Source: Burkholderia sp. Nafp2/4-1b (lineage in GTDB: Bacteria > Pseudomonadota > Gammaproteobacteria > Burkholderiales > Burkholderiaceae). From it: DNA of 64,000 nucleotides. Each line of letters begins with the position of its first letter. Position 1 is the stretch's first letter. Location of the stretch: NCBI RefSeq assembly GCF_003635165.1, contig NZ_ML058605.1, forward strand, positions 1 to 64,000, in the 5' to 3' direction. Below the pieces are notes generated by a model, which saw only the letters and a program-made list of their open reading frames with translations, was not told the origin of the DNA and ran no database searches. This document shows positions 8,488 to 17,040 of the stretch, in pieces. Both the position numbers and the translations under genes were made by a program.

Positions 8488-9458
8488 GCGTCGGAATCTC
8501 TCACGGCGGACAGGTCGGCGCACGCGTGCGCCGCGTCGCGGTGCGTGGCGGCCTCGCCGGTCTGCCAGAAATCGAAATAGTTGAACCAGTTGTACGGTGC
8601 CGCGCGACAGTATCGGTCGACCAGCGCGACGTAACGCTTGAGCGCCGCATCGACGGCCGCCGCGCGCGTGTCGCGGCGCACGTCGGAGAAGTCGGCGAGC
8701 GTCTCGAAGTGCACATCGTAGCGGTTGCCGTCGCGATAGAGGCCCGTCATGAACAGCACCGGACGCCGCAGCATCGCGGCCATGTACAGCGGCCCGAGCG
8801 GGAACGCGGCCGGCGCGCCGAGCAGCGGCAGCCGCCGCAGCGACGCGGCCGCGTCGTCGAGCAGCGTGCGGTCGGCGAGCATCCCGACCATGCAGTTCGC
8901 GTCGAGGCGCTCGCGCACCTTCAGCATCGAGTCGACCTGCCCGAGCGGAATCACTTCCGGCTTCGCGGCGGGATTCACCGCGGCGAGCGTCGCGTTGATC
9001 TTGCGCGCGTTCTCTTCGAACATCGTGACGACGACGCGCAGGTCCGGACGCGTGCGGCCGATTGCGCGGACGACTTCGAAGCTGCCGAGATGCGCGCCCA
9101 TCAGGAACACGCCGCGCCCGCCGGCGAGCGCGTCGTCGACGCGCGTCTCGCCGTGCAGCCGGATGTCGAACAGGTCGAAGCGGCCGTTCATCAGGTAGAG
9201 GCGGTCGTGGATCGTCGCGGCGAACGTGAACACGTGCCGGTACACGTCGCGCCAGCGCGCGGGACGGCCGAGCACGCGGCGCAGGTAGTCGCGCGACGCC
9301 GCGCATGCGACCGGCGAGAACAGCACGAAATAGATCGCAATGGCATGCAGCACGACGCGCGACGGCCGCCGGCCGAACCGCAGCGAGATCCAGGTCATCG
9401 CGCGCAGCAACCCCGCGTTGCTGCGTTCCTGGCGCTCGGCCCACGCAGTCCGCTTCAT
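8484..9458 (-). CDS. LpxL/HtrB-like acyltransferase of the aryl polyene cluster
   Basis: A 324-residue protein of the lauroyl/myristoyl acyltransferase family. The active-site HX4E motif is seen as HLGSFE near residue 141, after a hydrophobic N-terminal helix around residues 38-55. In aryl polyene clusters this protein is thought to attach the polyene acyl chain to a lipid or head group at the inner membrane. The ATG at 9458 overlaps the TGA of the AMP-ligase gene and its own stop overlaps the LolA-like gene start, so expression is coupled in this operon. Confidence 0.85.
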   Translation of the reverse strand: MKRTAWAERQERSNAGLLRAMTWISLRFGRRPSRVVLHAIAIYFVLFSPVACAASRDYLRRVLGRPARWRDVYRHVFTFAATIHDRLYLMNGRFDLFDIRLHGETRVDDALAGGRGVFLMGAHLGSFEVVRAIGRTRPDLRVVVTMFEENARKINATLAAVNPAAKPEVIPLGQVDSMLKVRERLDANCMVGMLADRTLLDDAAASLRRLPLLGAPAAFPLGPLYMAAMLRRPVLFMTGLYRDGNRYDVHFETLADFSDVRRDTRAAAVDAALKRYVALVDRYCRAAPYNWFNYFDFWQTGEAATHRDAAHACADLSAVRDSDA

Positions 9459-11242
9459 GGCTGCGCGCCGTCCTGCGCGGCAGGCGGCGCGGACAGCACG
9501 CCGGTCGCGACGTCGCGCGCGCCGGCGCGCAGCGTGAAGCGGATCGCACCGCCTGCCGCCGCATCGAACGCGAGGTCGAGCGGTTCGCCGGGCGCGACCG
9601 GGCTCAGGAATTTCGCGGACGCGAGCCGCCACGTATCGAGCGGGCGCTTCAGCGACGCACCGAGCGCGGCGATCGCATGATCGAGCAGTACGACGCCCGG
9701 CACGATCGGATGACCGGGGAAATGGCCGGGCAGCGCCGGATGATCGGCCGGAATCGTGAACGCGAGCGGCGCGTCGGGCGCGGTGTGCTCGCGCGCGTCG
9801 GCCGCCGCGGCGCGCGTGTGACGTGCCACCAGCGCGGCGAGCACGTCGCGCGGCAGCTTGCCGGTTTCGTTGCGCGGCAACGCGTCGACGAACACGAGCG
9901 GACGCGGCATGAACGCCGGATCGATCCGCTCGCGCAGCGCGCGCTGCAGGTCGGCCGCGGCGAGCGTCGGCGCGACCACCAGCGCGACGAGGCGCGTGAC
10001 CGGCTCGCGGGTCGCGTCGGCATCGGCCGCCGCCGCTTCGTCCGGCATGAAGAACACGCCGTCGACGACGTCGGCAATCGCGTTCAGCTGATGGTTCAGA
10101 TACGCGAGCGACGTGCGCTTGCCGGCGATGTTGACGAGGTCCGCCTTGCGGCCGTGCAGCAGGAACCGGCCGTCGCCGAGCAGTTCCAGTGCATCGCCCA
10201 TCGGCACGGGCGCTTCGACGTGCCCGCCCGACACCCATACGGTCGGACCGCTGTCGTCGTTCGCGGCTTCGTGGTCCGCTGCGTGATCGACGTCATCGGC
10301 GTCGCGCGCGTCGAGCCGGATCCCCGGGAACAACTGCCACGCTGCGCCTTGCGACGTGCGGCGCGTGGCGATCTGGCCGGTCTCGGTGCTGCCGTAGATC
10401 TCGACGAGCGGTGCGTCGAGCGCGGCCTCGGCTTCGCATGCGAGCTTTTCCGACAGCGGCGCGGTGGCCGACAGCACGAGCGCGGCCGGCGGCAGCGCAT
10501 GGCCGGCCGACAGCAGCGCGCGCAGGTGGATCGGCGACGTGACGAGCACGCGCGGCTGCGGGATCGCGTCGAGTTCGTCGCGAATGTCGACCGGGTAGAA
10601 CGGCTGGCGGTTGCCGAACGCGAGGCCGCCGATCAGCGCGAGCAGCACCGTCGATTCGAAGCCGTACATGTGCTGCGCGGGCACGGTGCCGATCAGCGTC
10701 GCCGCGCGGCCGTCGAGCAGGCCGAGCCGCTCGGCCGCCGCGCGCACGCAGCCGACCAGGAAGCCCCAGGTCTTGCGGTGCGGCACCGGTGCTCCGGTCG
10801 AGCCGGACGTGAACACGTACGCCATGATCCGCGCTGCGTCGATTTGCGGCACGACGCACGGTGCATCGTCGCCGCGGCCGGCTGGTGCGGCCGGTTCAGC
10901 GGAGGCCGCGTCCGGATACGCGAAGCGCGGCAGGTCGATCGTGCAGTCCTGCGTGTCGTGCAGGCAGAACGCGTCCGGCGCGAACGTCGCGAGCTGGCGC
11001 ACCATTTCCGGCGTGTGCGTCGACGGCAGCAGGCTGATCTTGCCGGCGACGAGCGCCGCGCACAGGCTGACCGCGAAGCGGTAGCGGTCGCGGCACACGT
11101 TGAACACGTGGCCGCCGGCGGGCAGCAACGCCGCGACGCGCGCGACGTCGGCGACGAACGTGCGCACGGTGACGGGCGTGCCGTCGCGCCAGGCGATCGT
11201 CTGGTCCGGCGAGGAGTGGAATACCAGCGGGTGAGTCGGCAT
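9455..11242 (-). CDS. AMP-dependent acyl/aryl ligase fused to a hot-dog dehydratase
   Basis: This 595-residue protein joins two activities normally encoded separately in aryl polyene clusters. Residues about 1-470 are an ANL-family adenylating enzyme: FTSGSTG at 144-150, YGSTETGQ near 283, GRKADLVNIAGK near 370, and the catalytic Lys in NETGKLPRD near 460. Residues about 485-595 are a FabA/FabZ-like hot-dog domain with HPALPGHFPGHPIVPGV. The ligase part probably activates the hydroxybenzoate starter and loads it on the carrier protein; the hot-dog part probably dehydrates hydroxyacyl-ACP. It lies 65 bases after the membrane protein gene and overlaps the acyltransferase gene. The frame is continuous, so the fusion is real in this sequence. 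Confidence 0.9.
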   Translation of the reverse strand: MPTHPLVFHSSPDQTIAWRDGTPVTVRTFVADVARVAALLPAGGHVFNVCRDRYRFAVSLCAALVAGKISLLPSTHTPEMVRQLATFAPDAFCLHDTQDCTIDLPRFAYPDAASAEPAAPAGRGDDAPCVVPQIDAARIMAYVFTSGSTGAPVPHRKTWGFLVGCVRAAAERLGLLDGRAATLIGTVPAQHMYGFESTVLLALIGGLAFGNRQPFYPVDIRDELDAIPQPRVLVTSPIHLRALLSAGHALPPAALVLSATAPLSEKLACEAEAALDAPLVEIYGSTETGQIATRRTSQGAAWQLFPGIRLDARDADDVDHAADHEAANDDSGPTVWVSGGHVEAPVPMGDALELLGDGRFLLHGRKADLVNIAGKRTSLAYLNHQLNAIADVVDGVFFMPDEAAAADADATREPVTRLVALVVAPTLAAADLQRALRERIDPAFMPRPLVFVDALPRNETGKLPRDVLAALVARHTRAAAADAREHTAPDAPLAFTIPADHPALPGHFPGHPIVPGVVLLDHAIAALGASLKRPLDTWRLASAKFLSPVAPGEPLDLAFDAAAGGAIRFTLRAGARDVATGVLSAPPAAQDGAQP

Positions 11243-11307
11243 AAATCGTTCAAGGCGGAAGGCAAGCGCCGGCGCGGCCGCGATGCGGCGCCGCGCCGGC
11301 CATGAAT

Positions 11308-11952
11308 TCATCGTGACGGCTGCGTCGATGCGCGATACGCGCGCACCGCGTCGACCATCCGCGGCCGTGCGTCGTGCGGCAGCGCGAAGCGCCGGCACGC
11401 ATGTTCGGCGGCGAACATCACGGCGACGAGCGGCAGCGACAGGTAGTTCGCGAACGTGGACCACGTGACGATCGGCGCGGTCGCGAACAACAGCGTCGAC
11501 ACGGCGGCGGTCGCGACGAAGAACAGCGTCCACGCGAGCGTGATTTGCCGCGTGTAGCGCGCGACGGCCGGCGAGATCGTGCCGTGGATCACCGTCGCGA
11601 AGCGCGTGCACAACGGCACCTGGCCGGCCGCGAGGGTGCGGCCAAACAGCAGCGCCATCGCGAGGTTGAAGCTCGCATGCTCGAGATACAGGCCCCATTC
11701 GAAATGACGCGCGAGCGGAATGCGCGCGGCCCACAGCGCGACGGCCGCGAGCAGCCACGCCGGCACGAGCCATGCACGCCGCGGCGAGCGCAGCGCCGCG
11801 CCGAGCGCGAGCAGCAGCGGCGGCACGAGCGCCATCGCGAGGCCGAAGCCGTGCGCGCCGGGCGTCGCGGCCGCGTAGTGCGCGCCAATCTGGTACGCGG
11901 CCACCGCAGCGACCGCGCCGGCTCCGCGCGCGATGCCGAGCGGCGAGTTCAT
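11308..11952 (-). CDS. integral membrane protein of aryl polyene clusters (COG4648-like)
   Basis: A 214-residue protein with about five or six hydrophobic segments and a conserved middle part YTRQITLAWTLFFVATAAVS. I recognise it as the small membrane protein that accompanies the AMP-ligase in aryl polyene clusters; its role is not established. It is the first gene of the leftward arm. The ATG at 11952 was chosen because it begins the hydrophobic protein (MNSPLGIARGAG); a longer in-frame start at 12051 adds a low-complexity Arg/Ala segment that is unlikely to be real. Confidence 0.8.
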   Translation of the reverse strand: MNSPLGIARGAGAVAAVAAYQIGAHYAAATPGAHGFGLAMALVPPLLLALGAALRSPRRAWLVPAWLLAAVALWAARIPLARHFEWGLYLEHASFNLAMALLFGRTLAAGQVPLCTRFATVIHGTISPAVARYTRQITLAWTLFFVATAAVSTLLFATAPIVTWSTFANYLSLPLVAVMFAAEHACRRFALPHDARPRMVDAVRAYRASTQPSR

Positions 11953-12562
11953 CGCGGCGCTCCGGGTGCGGGGCGCCGCTGCGGCCGCGGGCGCTGATGC
12001 GGGCACGCGAGGCCGCCGACTGTCGCGGCACGGCGGCAAACGCGCGGACAAACCATAGCGGGACGAATGGACGGAAGCGGCATGGCTGCTGAAAACATCG
12101 GGCGAATCGTAGGCCGGACGCGGGGGTCAAGCCGTCAAACATCATATGAATGGTGACCGGGACGCAGTTCCGGCCGGCTGTCGTGCACGCACATTTTAGG
12201 GCCCCGACGCGACGGTTCGAGGCGGGCGCGATCGGGTTTTGTAACCGAATGTATGGCAGCGCACCGACGCTTTCGTCGCGGCGATTCATTTCCATCCGAA
12301 GCGGCTCAAGCGTCTGGTGCGTTCCGGTCCCGAAACCGGCTGCGGCGGGGGCCCTTCAGTCTGTAACCATTCACGGTATACGCACCGATACCCATCGTCT
12401 AGAATCCGCGTAACTTTTACAAATGATCCCCAATAACGCAGGCGGGGACGCCGGCAGACGCCGGAGGGACGGAGATTCGCTCGCGCGTCGCACCCGCCGG
12501 GCGTGCACGACAGTGACCGTTTCCGCGCGCCTTCCGCTGCCGTGGGCCGCCTGCCCGCAAGC
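11953..12562. promoter_or_regulatory. divergent control region of the pigment cluster
   Basis: About 610 bases separate the two arms and contain no convincing gene. GC content drops in places (around 12095-12160 and 12230-12420). A TAGAAT hexamer at 12400-12405 is a plausible -10 for the rightward ACP operon, but no good -35 stands at the right distance. The heptamer TGTAACC occurs twice, near 12239 and 12362, each about 8-12 bases before a GTAT, and may be a protein-binding site. This is suggestive only. Confidence 0.4.
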
Positions 12563-12826
12563 ATGATGAACGCACTCGAACAAGAGCTCGCCACGCTGAT
12601 CATCGGCGAACTGAATCTCGAAGACGTCCCGCTCGACACGGTGACGGCCGGGACCCCGCTCTATGGCGAGGGCTTCGGGCTCGACTCCATCGACATCCTG
12701 GAAATCGCGCTGCTGATCTCGAAGAAGTACGGCTTCGAGCTGCGCTCGGACAATCCGGACAACCAGAAGATCTTCGCGACGCTCGGCGCGCTTGCCGAAT
12801 ACGTCGCCGCGCATCGCACGAAGTGA
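12563..12826 (+). CDS. acyl carrier protein of the aryl polyene cluster
   Basis: An 87-residue acyl carrier protein. The phosphopantetheine attachment Ser is in GLDSIDILEIALLI near residue 40, with the usual acidic helix after it. It should carry the growing polyene between ligase, ketosynthase, reductase and dehydratases. Two adjacent ATG codons (12563 and 12566) are both possible; I took the first. It opens the rightward arm, followed by the ketoreductase. Only this one carrier protein is visible here, while several described aryl polyene clusters have two. Confidence 0.9.
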   Translation: MMNALEQELATLIIGELNLEDVPLDTVTAGTPLYGEGFGLDSIDILEIALLISKKYGFELRSDNPDNQKIFATLGALAEYVAAHRTK

Positions 12827-12955
12827 CGGCGCGCATGCGAGTGCGATGCGTCGCGTCGCGTCGCATCGCGTAGAAGAGGAAGGCACGTGGCGGCGGTCGC
12901 TGGACGATACGCCGCCGCGTCGATCGAGGTGAAACGCGATGAACGGAGCAATTCG

Positions 12956-13672
12956 ATGCGGGCGCTCGTAACGGGCGGCAGCGGCGCACTCGGGCAGGCG
13001 ATCTGCACGATGCTCGCGCAGGCCGGCCACGAAGTCTGGGTGCACGCGAACCGGAATCTCGCGCAGGCCGACGCGGTCGCGCAGCAGATCGTCGCGGCCG
13101 GCGGCACCGCGCATGCGATCGCGTTCGACGTGACCGATGCGGACGCGACGCGCGCCGCGCTCGCGCCGTTCATCGACGACGCGCCGGTGCAGATCCTCGT
13201 CAACAACGCAGGCATTCACGACGACGCGCCGATGGCCGGCATGTCGCGCCAGCAATGGCACAGCGTGATCGACGTGACGCTCAACGGCTTTTTCAACGTC
13301 ACGCAGCCGCTGTTGCTGCCGATGATCCGCACGCGGCGCGGACGGATCGTCAACATCGCATCGGTCGCCGGCGTGACCGGCAACCGCGGGCAGGTCAACT
13401 ACGCGGCCGCGAAGGCGGGGCTGATCGGCGCGACGAAGTCGCTGTCGCTCGAACTCGCGTCGCGCGGCATCACCGTGAACGCGGTCGCGCCGGGCATCAT
13501 CGAATCGCCGATGGCCGAGCACGCGTTTCCCGCGGAACGGATCAAGCAGCTCGTGCCGGCGCAACGCGCGGGCCGGCCCGACGAAGTCGCGGCGATGGTC
13601 GCGTATCTGGTATCCGATGCGGCCGCCTATGTGACGGGACAGGTGCTGTCCGTCAACGGCGGGCTCGCATGA
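12956..13672 (+). CDS. 3-oxoacyl-ACP reductase (FabG-like)
   Basis: A 238-residue short-chain dehydrogenase with TGGSGALG at the N-terminus, NNAG, the catalytic Ser in NIASVAGVTG and Tyr/Lys in YAAAKAG. It should reduce 3-oxoacyl-ACP during polyene elongation. The start at 12956 is supported by a GGAG site eight bases upstream and by the family start MRALVTGG. The 130 bases between the ACP and this gene contain a GC-rich inverted repeat (about 12843-12869) and no other gene. The enzyme is closest in context to the reductases of aryl polyene clusters, not to the phaB at the left end. Confidence 0.9.
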   Translation: MRALVTGGSGALGQAICTMLAQAGHEVWVHANRNLAQADAVAQQIVAAGGTAHAIAFDVTDADATRAALAPFIDDAPVQILVNNAGIHDDAPMAGMSRQQWHSVIDVTLNGFFNVTQPLLLPMIRTRRGRIVNIASVAGVTGNRGQVNYAAAKAGLIGATKSLSLELASRGITVNAVAPGIIESPMAEHAFPAERIKQLVPAQRAGRPDEVAAMVAYLVSDAAAYVTGQVLSVNGGLA

Positions 13673-13758
13673 CGACGACGCGCGCTGCGTCGGCTTGACG
13701 CGCAGCGACCACGTGGCTCCCGTGCCGCGAGGCCGCGCAGCATAGTGAGGAAATCGAA

Positions 13759-15069
13759 GTGTCAGTGCATTCAGTCGACGCCGAACGGCGCGCGTGTTCC
13801 CGGTCGTCCGCTACGAGCGCGGTCGCGCACGCACCCATCGACGCCGAACCCGCCGCGGAGCGCGGCAACCATGCGTTGCGACTCGTCCGGATCGATCGCG
13901 CGCGGCTGGCGGCGCGGCTGCACGATGCGCAACGCCGCGGCGACGCATTCGACCACGTGTTTCCCGGCGCACTGGGTGCGGTGTGCATCGGCGCGGCCGC
14001 TTCGTCGGACGATTCCACGGACGGTTCAACAGACGATTCGCCCGCGGATGCGATCGCGCGGATGCTGGCCGGCGCCGCGCCCGAGCTGCCCATCGCTCCG
14101 GTGCAGATGGCGCTGCTCGACGCGGGCAGCCACGCCCACGCAGGCGCGGTCTGCGAGATCTGGCAGTGCGACGCGCGCGATCTGCGCAGCGAACGGCGCG
14201 GTGCGCTGCAGTACCGCTACAGCGAAAGGGCCGGGCTCGTGTTCGGCAGCATCGTCGTGCAGGAAGCGGAAGCGCAACAGGCGGCCGATGCGGATCGCGA
14301 CGGCGGCACGCCGCTCGAACGGGCGACCTACGATGCGTACCGCGCGCTGTTCGACGTGCTCGATACGCTCGGCACGCCGCATCCGCTGCGGATCTGGAAC
14401 ACCGTGCCGGCGATCAACTCGCAGCAGTTCGGGATCGAGCGCTATCGTCAGTTCAATATCGGCAGGCAGCGTGCATTCGACGCGTGCCGCCGCGCGCTGA
14501 CGGGCGGCGTGCCGGCCGCGTGTGCGCTCGGTTCCGTCGTGCCGGTCGCGGGCGACATGCCGCCGGCCGCGCCGCTCGCGATCCATTTCATCGCGAGCCG
14601 CACGCCGGCCGATCCGGTCGAGAATCCGCGCCAGGTCAGCGCGTATCACTACCCGGCCGAGTACGGCCCGCGGGCGCCGACGTTCGCGCGCGCGGCCGCA
14701 TGGCGCGACGGCGCTGCCGATGAGGCGGCGCTGCTGTTCGTGTCGGGCACCGCCAGCATCGTCGGGCACCGCACCGTGCATCGCGGCGACGTCGTCGCGC
14801 AAACGCGCGAGACGATCGCGAACCTGCAAGCCGTGCTCGAACAGGCCGCGCGGCAGGCGCACGGCCCGTTCACGCTCGCGGACCTGAGTTATCGCGTCTA
14901 CGTGCGCGACGCGGGCGACGCCGCGGCGCTCGCCGCGATCGAGCGCGTGCTGCGCGAGGCGGCCGGCTCCGACGTGCGGTCGCTGTTTGTCCACGCGGAC
15001 GTGTGCCGCGACGATCTGCTGGTCGAGATCGACGCGAGCGCCGGCCATCCGCTGGAGCAACTGTCGTGA
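13759..15069 (+). CDS. chorismatase (FkbO/Hyg5/XanB2 family), hydroxybenzoate-forming
   Basis: A 436-residue protein whose second half resembles chorismatases, a family with a YjgF/RidA-like fold: IHFIASRTPADPVENPRQV around residue 275 and the late LADLSYRVYVRDAGDAAA and LFVHADVCRDDLLVEI. Family members hydrolyse chorismate; XanB2 of Xanthomonas makes 3- and 4-hydroxybenzoate, the former being the xanthomonadin starter. Sitting between the ketoreductase and the glycosyltransferase, it likely supplies the aryl head group. The start is GTG with a GAGGA site about seven bases upstream. It seems longer than typical family members and has an Asp/Ser-rich stretch near residues 77-94 that looks like a flexible insert. 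Confidence 0.85.
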   Translation: MSVHSVDAERRACSRSSATSAVAHAPIDAEPAAERGNHALRLVRIDRARLAARLHDAQRRGDAFDHVFPGALGAVCIGAAASSDDSTDGSTDDSPADAIARMLAGAAPELPIAPVQMALLDAGSHAHAGAVCEIWQCDARDLRSERRGALQYRYSERAGLVFGSIVVQEAEAQQAADADRDGGTPLERATYDAYRALFDVLDTLGTPHPLRIWNTVPAINSQQFGIERYRQFNIGRQRAFDACRRALTGGVPAACALGSVVPVAGDMPPAAPLAIHFIASRTPADPVENPRQVSAYHYPAEYGPRAPTFARAAAWRDGAADEAALLFVSGTASIVGHRTVHRGDVVAQTRETIANLQAVLEQAARQAHGPFTLADLSYRVYVRDAGDAAALAAIERVLREAAGSDVRSLFVHADVCRDDLLVEIDASAGHPLEQLS

Positions 15070-15194
15070 AGCGCACGGGCCTGTCGCTGCGCGAACCGTC
15101 GCCGCGTGCGGGCGAGGCCGACGAAGCCTGTCGGCGGTCGCCGGCAGGTCATAAACTTTTGTCAGGATCATCGTCTTCGCAATCGGCCGTTCCC

Positions 15195-16001
15195 ATGTCC
15201 AAGCTGCACGCCTCGTCCACCCATCTCGTGCTGATTCCGAGCTACAACCCGGGCGCCAAGGTCGACACGACCGTGCGCAATGCCCGTGCGCAGTGGAATC
15301 CGGTGTGGGTCGTCGTCGACGGCAGCACCGACGGCAGTGCCGAGCGGCTGCAGGCGATGGCCGACCGCGACCCGGGGCTGCGCGTGATCGTGCTGCCGGA
15401 GAACCGCGGCAAGGGCGCGGCGGTGCTCGCTGGGCTCGACGCGGCGACCGCGGCCGGCTTCACGCACGTGCTGACGATGGATTCCGACGGCCAGCATCCG
15501 GCCAACCTGATTCCCGAATTCATGGCCGTGTCCCAGGCGACGCCGGACGCGATGGTGCTGGGCCTGCCGAAGTTCGACGCGAGCGCGCCGCAGCTGCGCG
15601 TGCAGGGCCGGCGGCTGTCGAACGGATGGGCCGACCTCGAGACGCTGTGGGCCGGGATCGGCGATTCGCTGTACGGCTTTCGCGTGTATCCGATCGCGCC
15701 GCTCGCGGCGATCATGCACCGGCAGCCGTGGATGCGCGGCTTCGACTTCGATCCGGAAGCCGCCGTGCGGCTGTGCTGGGCCGGCGTGCAGCCGTTGCGC
15801 ATCGAAGCGCCGGTGCGCTACTTCGGCGCGCACGAAGGCGGCGTGTCGCATTTCCACTATGGCCGCGACAACGCGTTGCTCGCATGGATGCACCTGCGGC
15901 TTTTCGCCGGTTTCGTGGTGCGGCTGCCGATGCTGGTCGCGCGACGCCTCACGCGCCGGTCGCGTTCCACGTTCAGCCGAGCGCCCGGTCACGGCGATTG
16001 A
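15195..16001 (+). CDS. family 2 glycosyltransferase of the pigment cluster
   Basis: A 268-residue GT2 enzyme. It opens with the family pattern LVLIPSYNPG, has VVDGSTDGSAERL, then NRGKGAAVLAGL, and the metal-binding DxD as TMDSDGQHP near residue 98. Near the C-terminus there is a hydrophobic stretch (LLAWMHLRLFAGFVVRLPML) that could bind the membrane. Aryl polyene clusters often contain such a transferase, presumed to modify the head group or a lipid anchor. It follows the chorismatase by 125 bases and ends the rightward arm. Confidence 0.85.
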   Translation: MSKLHASSTHLVLIPSYNPGAKVDTTVRNARAQWNPVWVVVDGSTDGSAERLQAMADRDPGLRVIVLPENRGKGAAVLAGLDAATAAGFTHVLTMDSDGQHPANLIPEFMAVSQATPDAMVLGLPKFDASAPQLRVQGRRLSNGWADLETLWAGIGDSLYGFRVYPIAPLAAIMHRQPWMRGFDFDPEAAVRLCWAGVQPLRIEAPVRYFGAHEGGVSHFHYGRDNALLAWMHLRLFAGFVVRLPMLVARRLTRRSRSTFSRAPGHGD

Positions 16002-16152
16002 TTGCACTTACTGAATCAATCGTGTGAATCGTTTCGCGGCCTGTTCCGGGCTGACGAGTAATCGACCTGTCATACGATGTAAACATCTGGTAATTTTCTG
16101 CCGGATTATGCAAAATCTCCGCTCCCAAATACTAACTACCGAGGGATCCGGG

Positions 16153-16914
16153 ATGCATATCAAGAAAGCGGCGGCAGCGTGTGGCATGGCGTTCCTGTTG
16201 AGCGCATGCGGCGGCGTGCAGAGTCTCGACGCGAACAGCCTGACGTCGGCGGGGACCAACCTGTTCAAGGCAGCGACGCTGTCGGACAGCGACATCGCGG
16301 CACTGTCGAACGACTCGTGCAAGGCGAGCGACGCCGAATCGAAGATCGCCGCGCCGAACAGCGCATACGCGAAGCGCCTGACGAAGGTGATGAAGGGCTT
16401 CGGCGACATGACGCTGAACGGCCAGAAGATCAACTCCAAGGTCTACCTGACCAAGGACGTCAACGCGTGGGCGATGGGCAACGGCTGCGTGCGCGTGTAC
16501 AGCGGCCTGATGGACATGATGAACGACGACGAGCTGCGCGGCGTGATCGGCCATGAGATGGGCCACGTCGCACTCGGTCACTCGAAGAAGGCGATGCAGA
16601 CCGCCTACGCGGTGAGCGCGGCGCGTACCGCGGCCGGCGCGGCATCGCCGGGCGTCGCGGCACTGACGAGCTCGCAGCTCGGCGACATCACCGAGAAGTT
16701 CATCAACGCGCAGTTCTCGCAGACGCAGGAAAGCGCGGCCGACGACTACTCGTTCGACCTGATGAAGCAGAAGAGCATGAGCCAGAAGGGCCTCGTCACC
16801 GCGTTCCAGAAGCTTGCGCAGCTCGATGGCGGCAAGAGCTCGATGATGAGCTCGCACCCGTCGTCGGCGAGCCGTGCGCAGCACATCCAGGATCGCATCG
16901 CGAAGGGCAGCTGA
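16153..16914 (+). CDS. M48-family metalloprotease lipoprotein
   Basis: A 253-residue zinc protease with a lipoprotein signal peptide: LLSAC at the end of the hydrophobic stretch gives the modified Cys near residue 18. The zinc site is HEMGH near residue 137, and the third ligand Glu is probably in SAADDYSFDLM. It resembles LoiP/YggG of Escherichia coli, an outer-membrane protease that trims periplasmic or outer membrane proteins. The ATG at 16153 was chosen because it gives the short basic start MHIKKAAAACG. It lies 150 bases after the glycosyltransferase and probably has its own promoter. Confidence 0.88.
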   Translation: MHIKKAAAACGMAFLLSACGGVQSLDANSLTSAGTNLFKAATLSDSDIAALSNDSCKASDAESKIAAPNSAYAKRLTKVMKGFGDMTLNGQKINSKVYLTKDVNAWAMGNGCVRVYSGLMDMMNDDELRGVIGHEMGHVALGHSKKAMQTAYAVSAARTAAGAASPGVAALTSSQLGDITEKFINAQFSQTQESAADDYSFDLMKQKSMSQKGLVTAFQKLAQLDGGKSSMMSSHPSSASRAQHIQDRIAKGS

Positions 16915-16969
16915 TCGCCGTTCGCGGCGCCTGGGTGATCCGGTGCCCGCGATGACGATGTCCAGGTAG

Positions 16970-17008
16970 AAACCCCCACGCTCTTGCGGGCGTGGGGGTT
17001 TCGTTTTC
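16970..17008 (+). terminator. strong intrinsic terminator between convergent genes
   Basis: Twelve-base arms (AAACCCCCACGC at 16970-16981 and its complement at 16990-17001) around an 8-base loop, followed by CGTTTT. It lies between the M48 protease and the oppositely oriented lactate permease and can serve both. Confidence 0.85.
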
Positions 17009-17040
17009 CAGCGGCCCGGAAAGCGGCCGCACCGCTTTGC

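Noticed and set aside
12150..12413. Possible 87-codon gene in the pigment control region
   Set aside because: No ribosome-binding site, no recognised pattern, and it covers the likely promoter.
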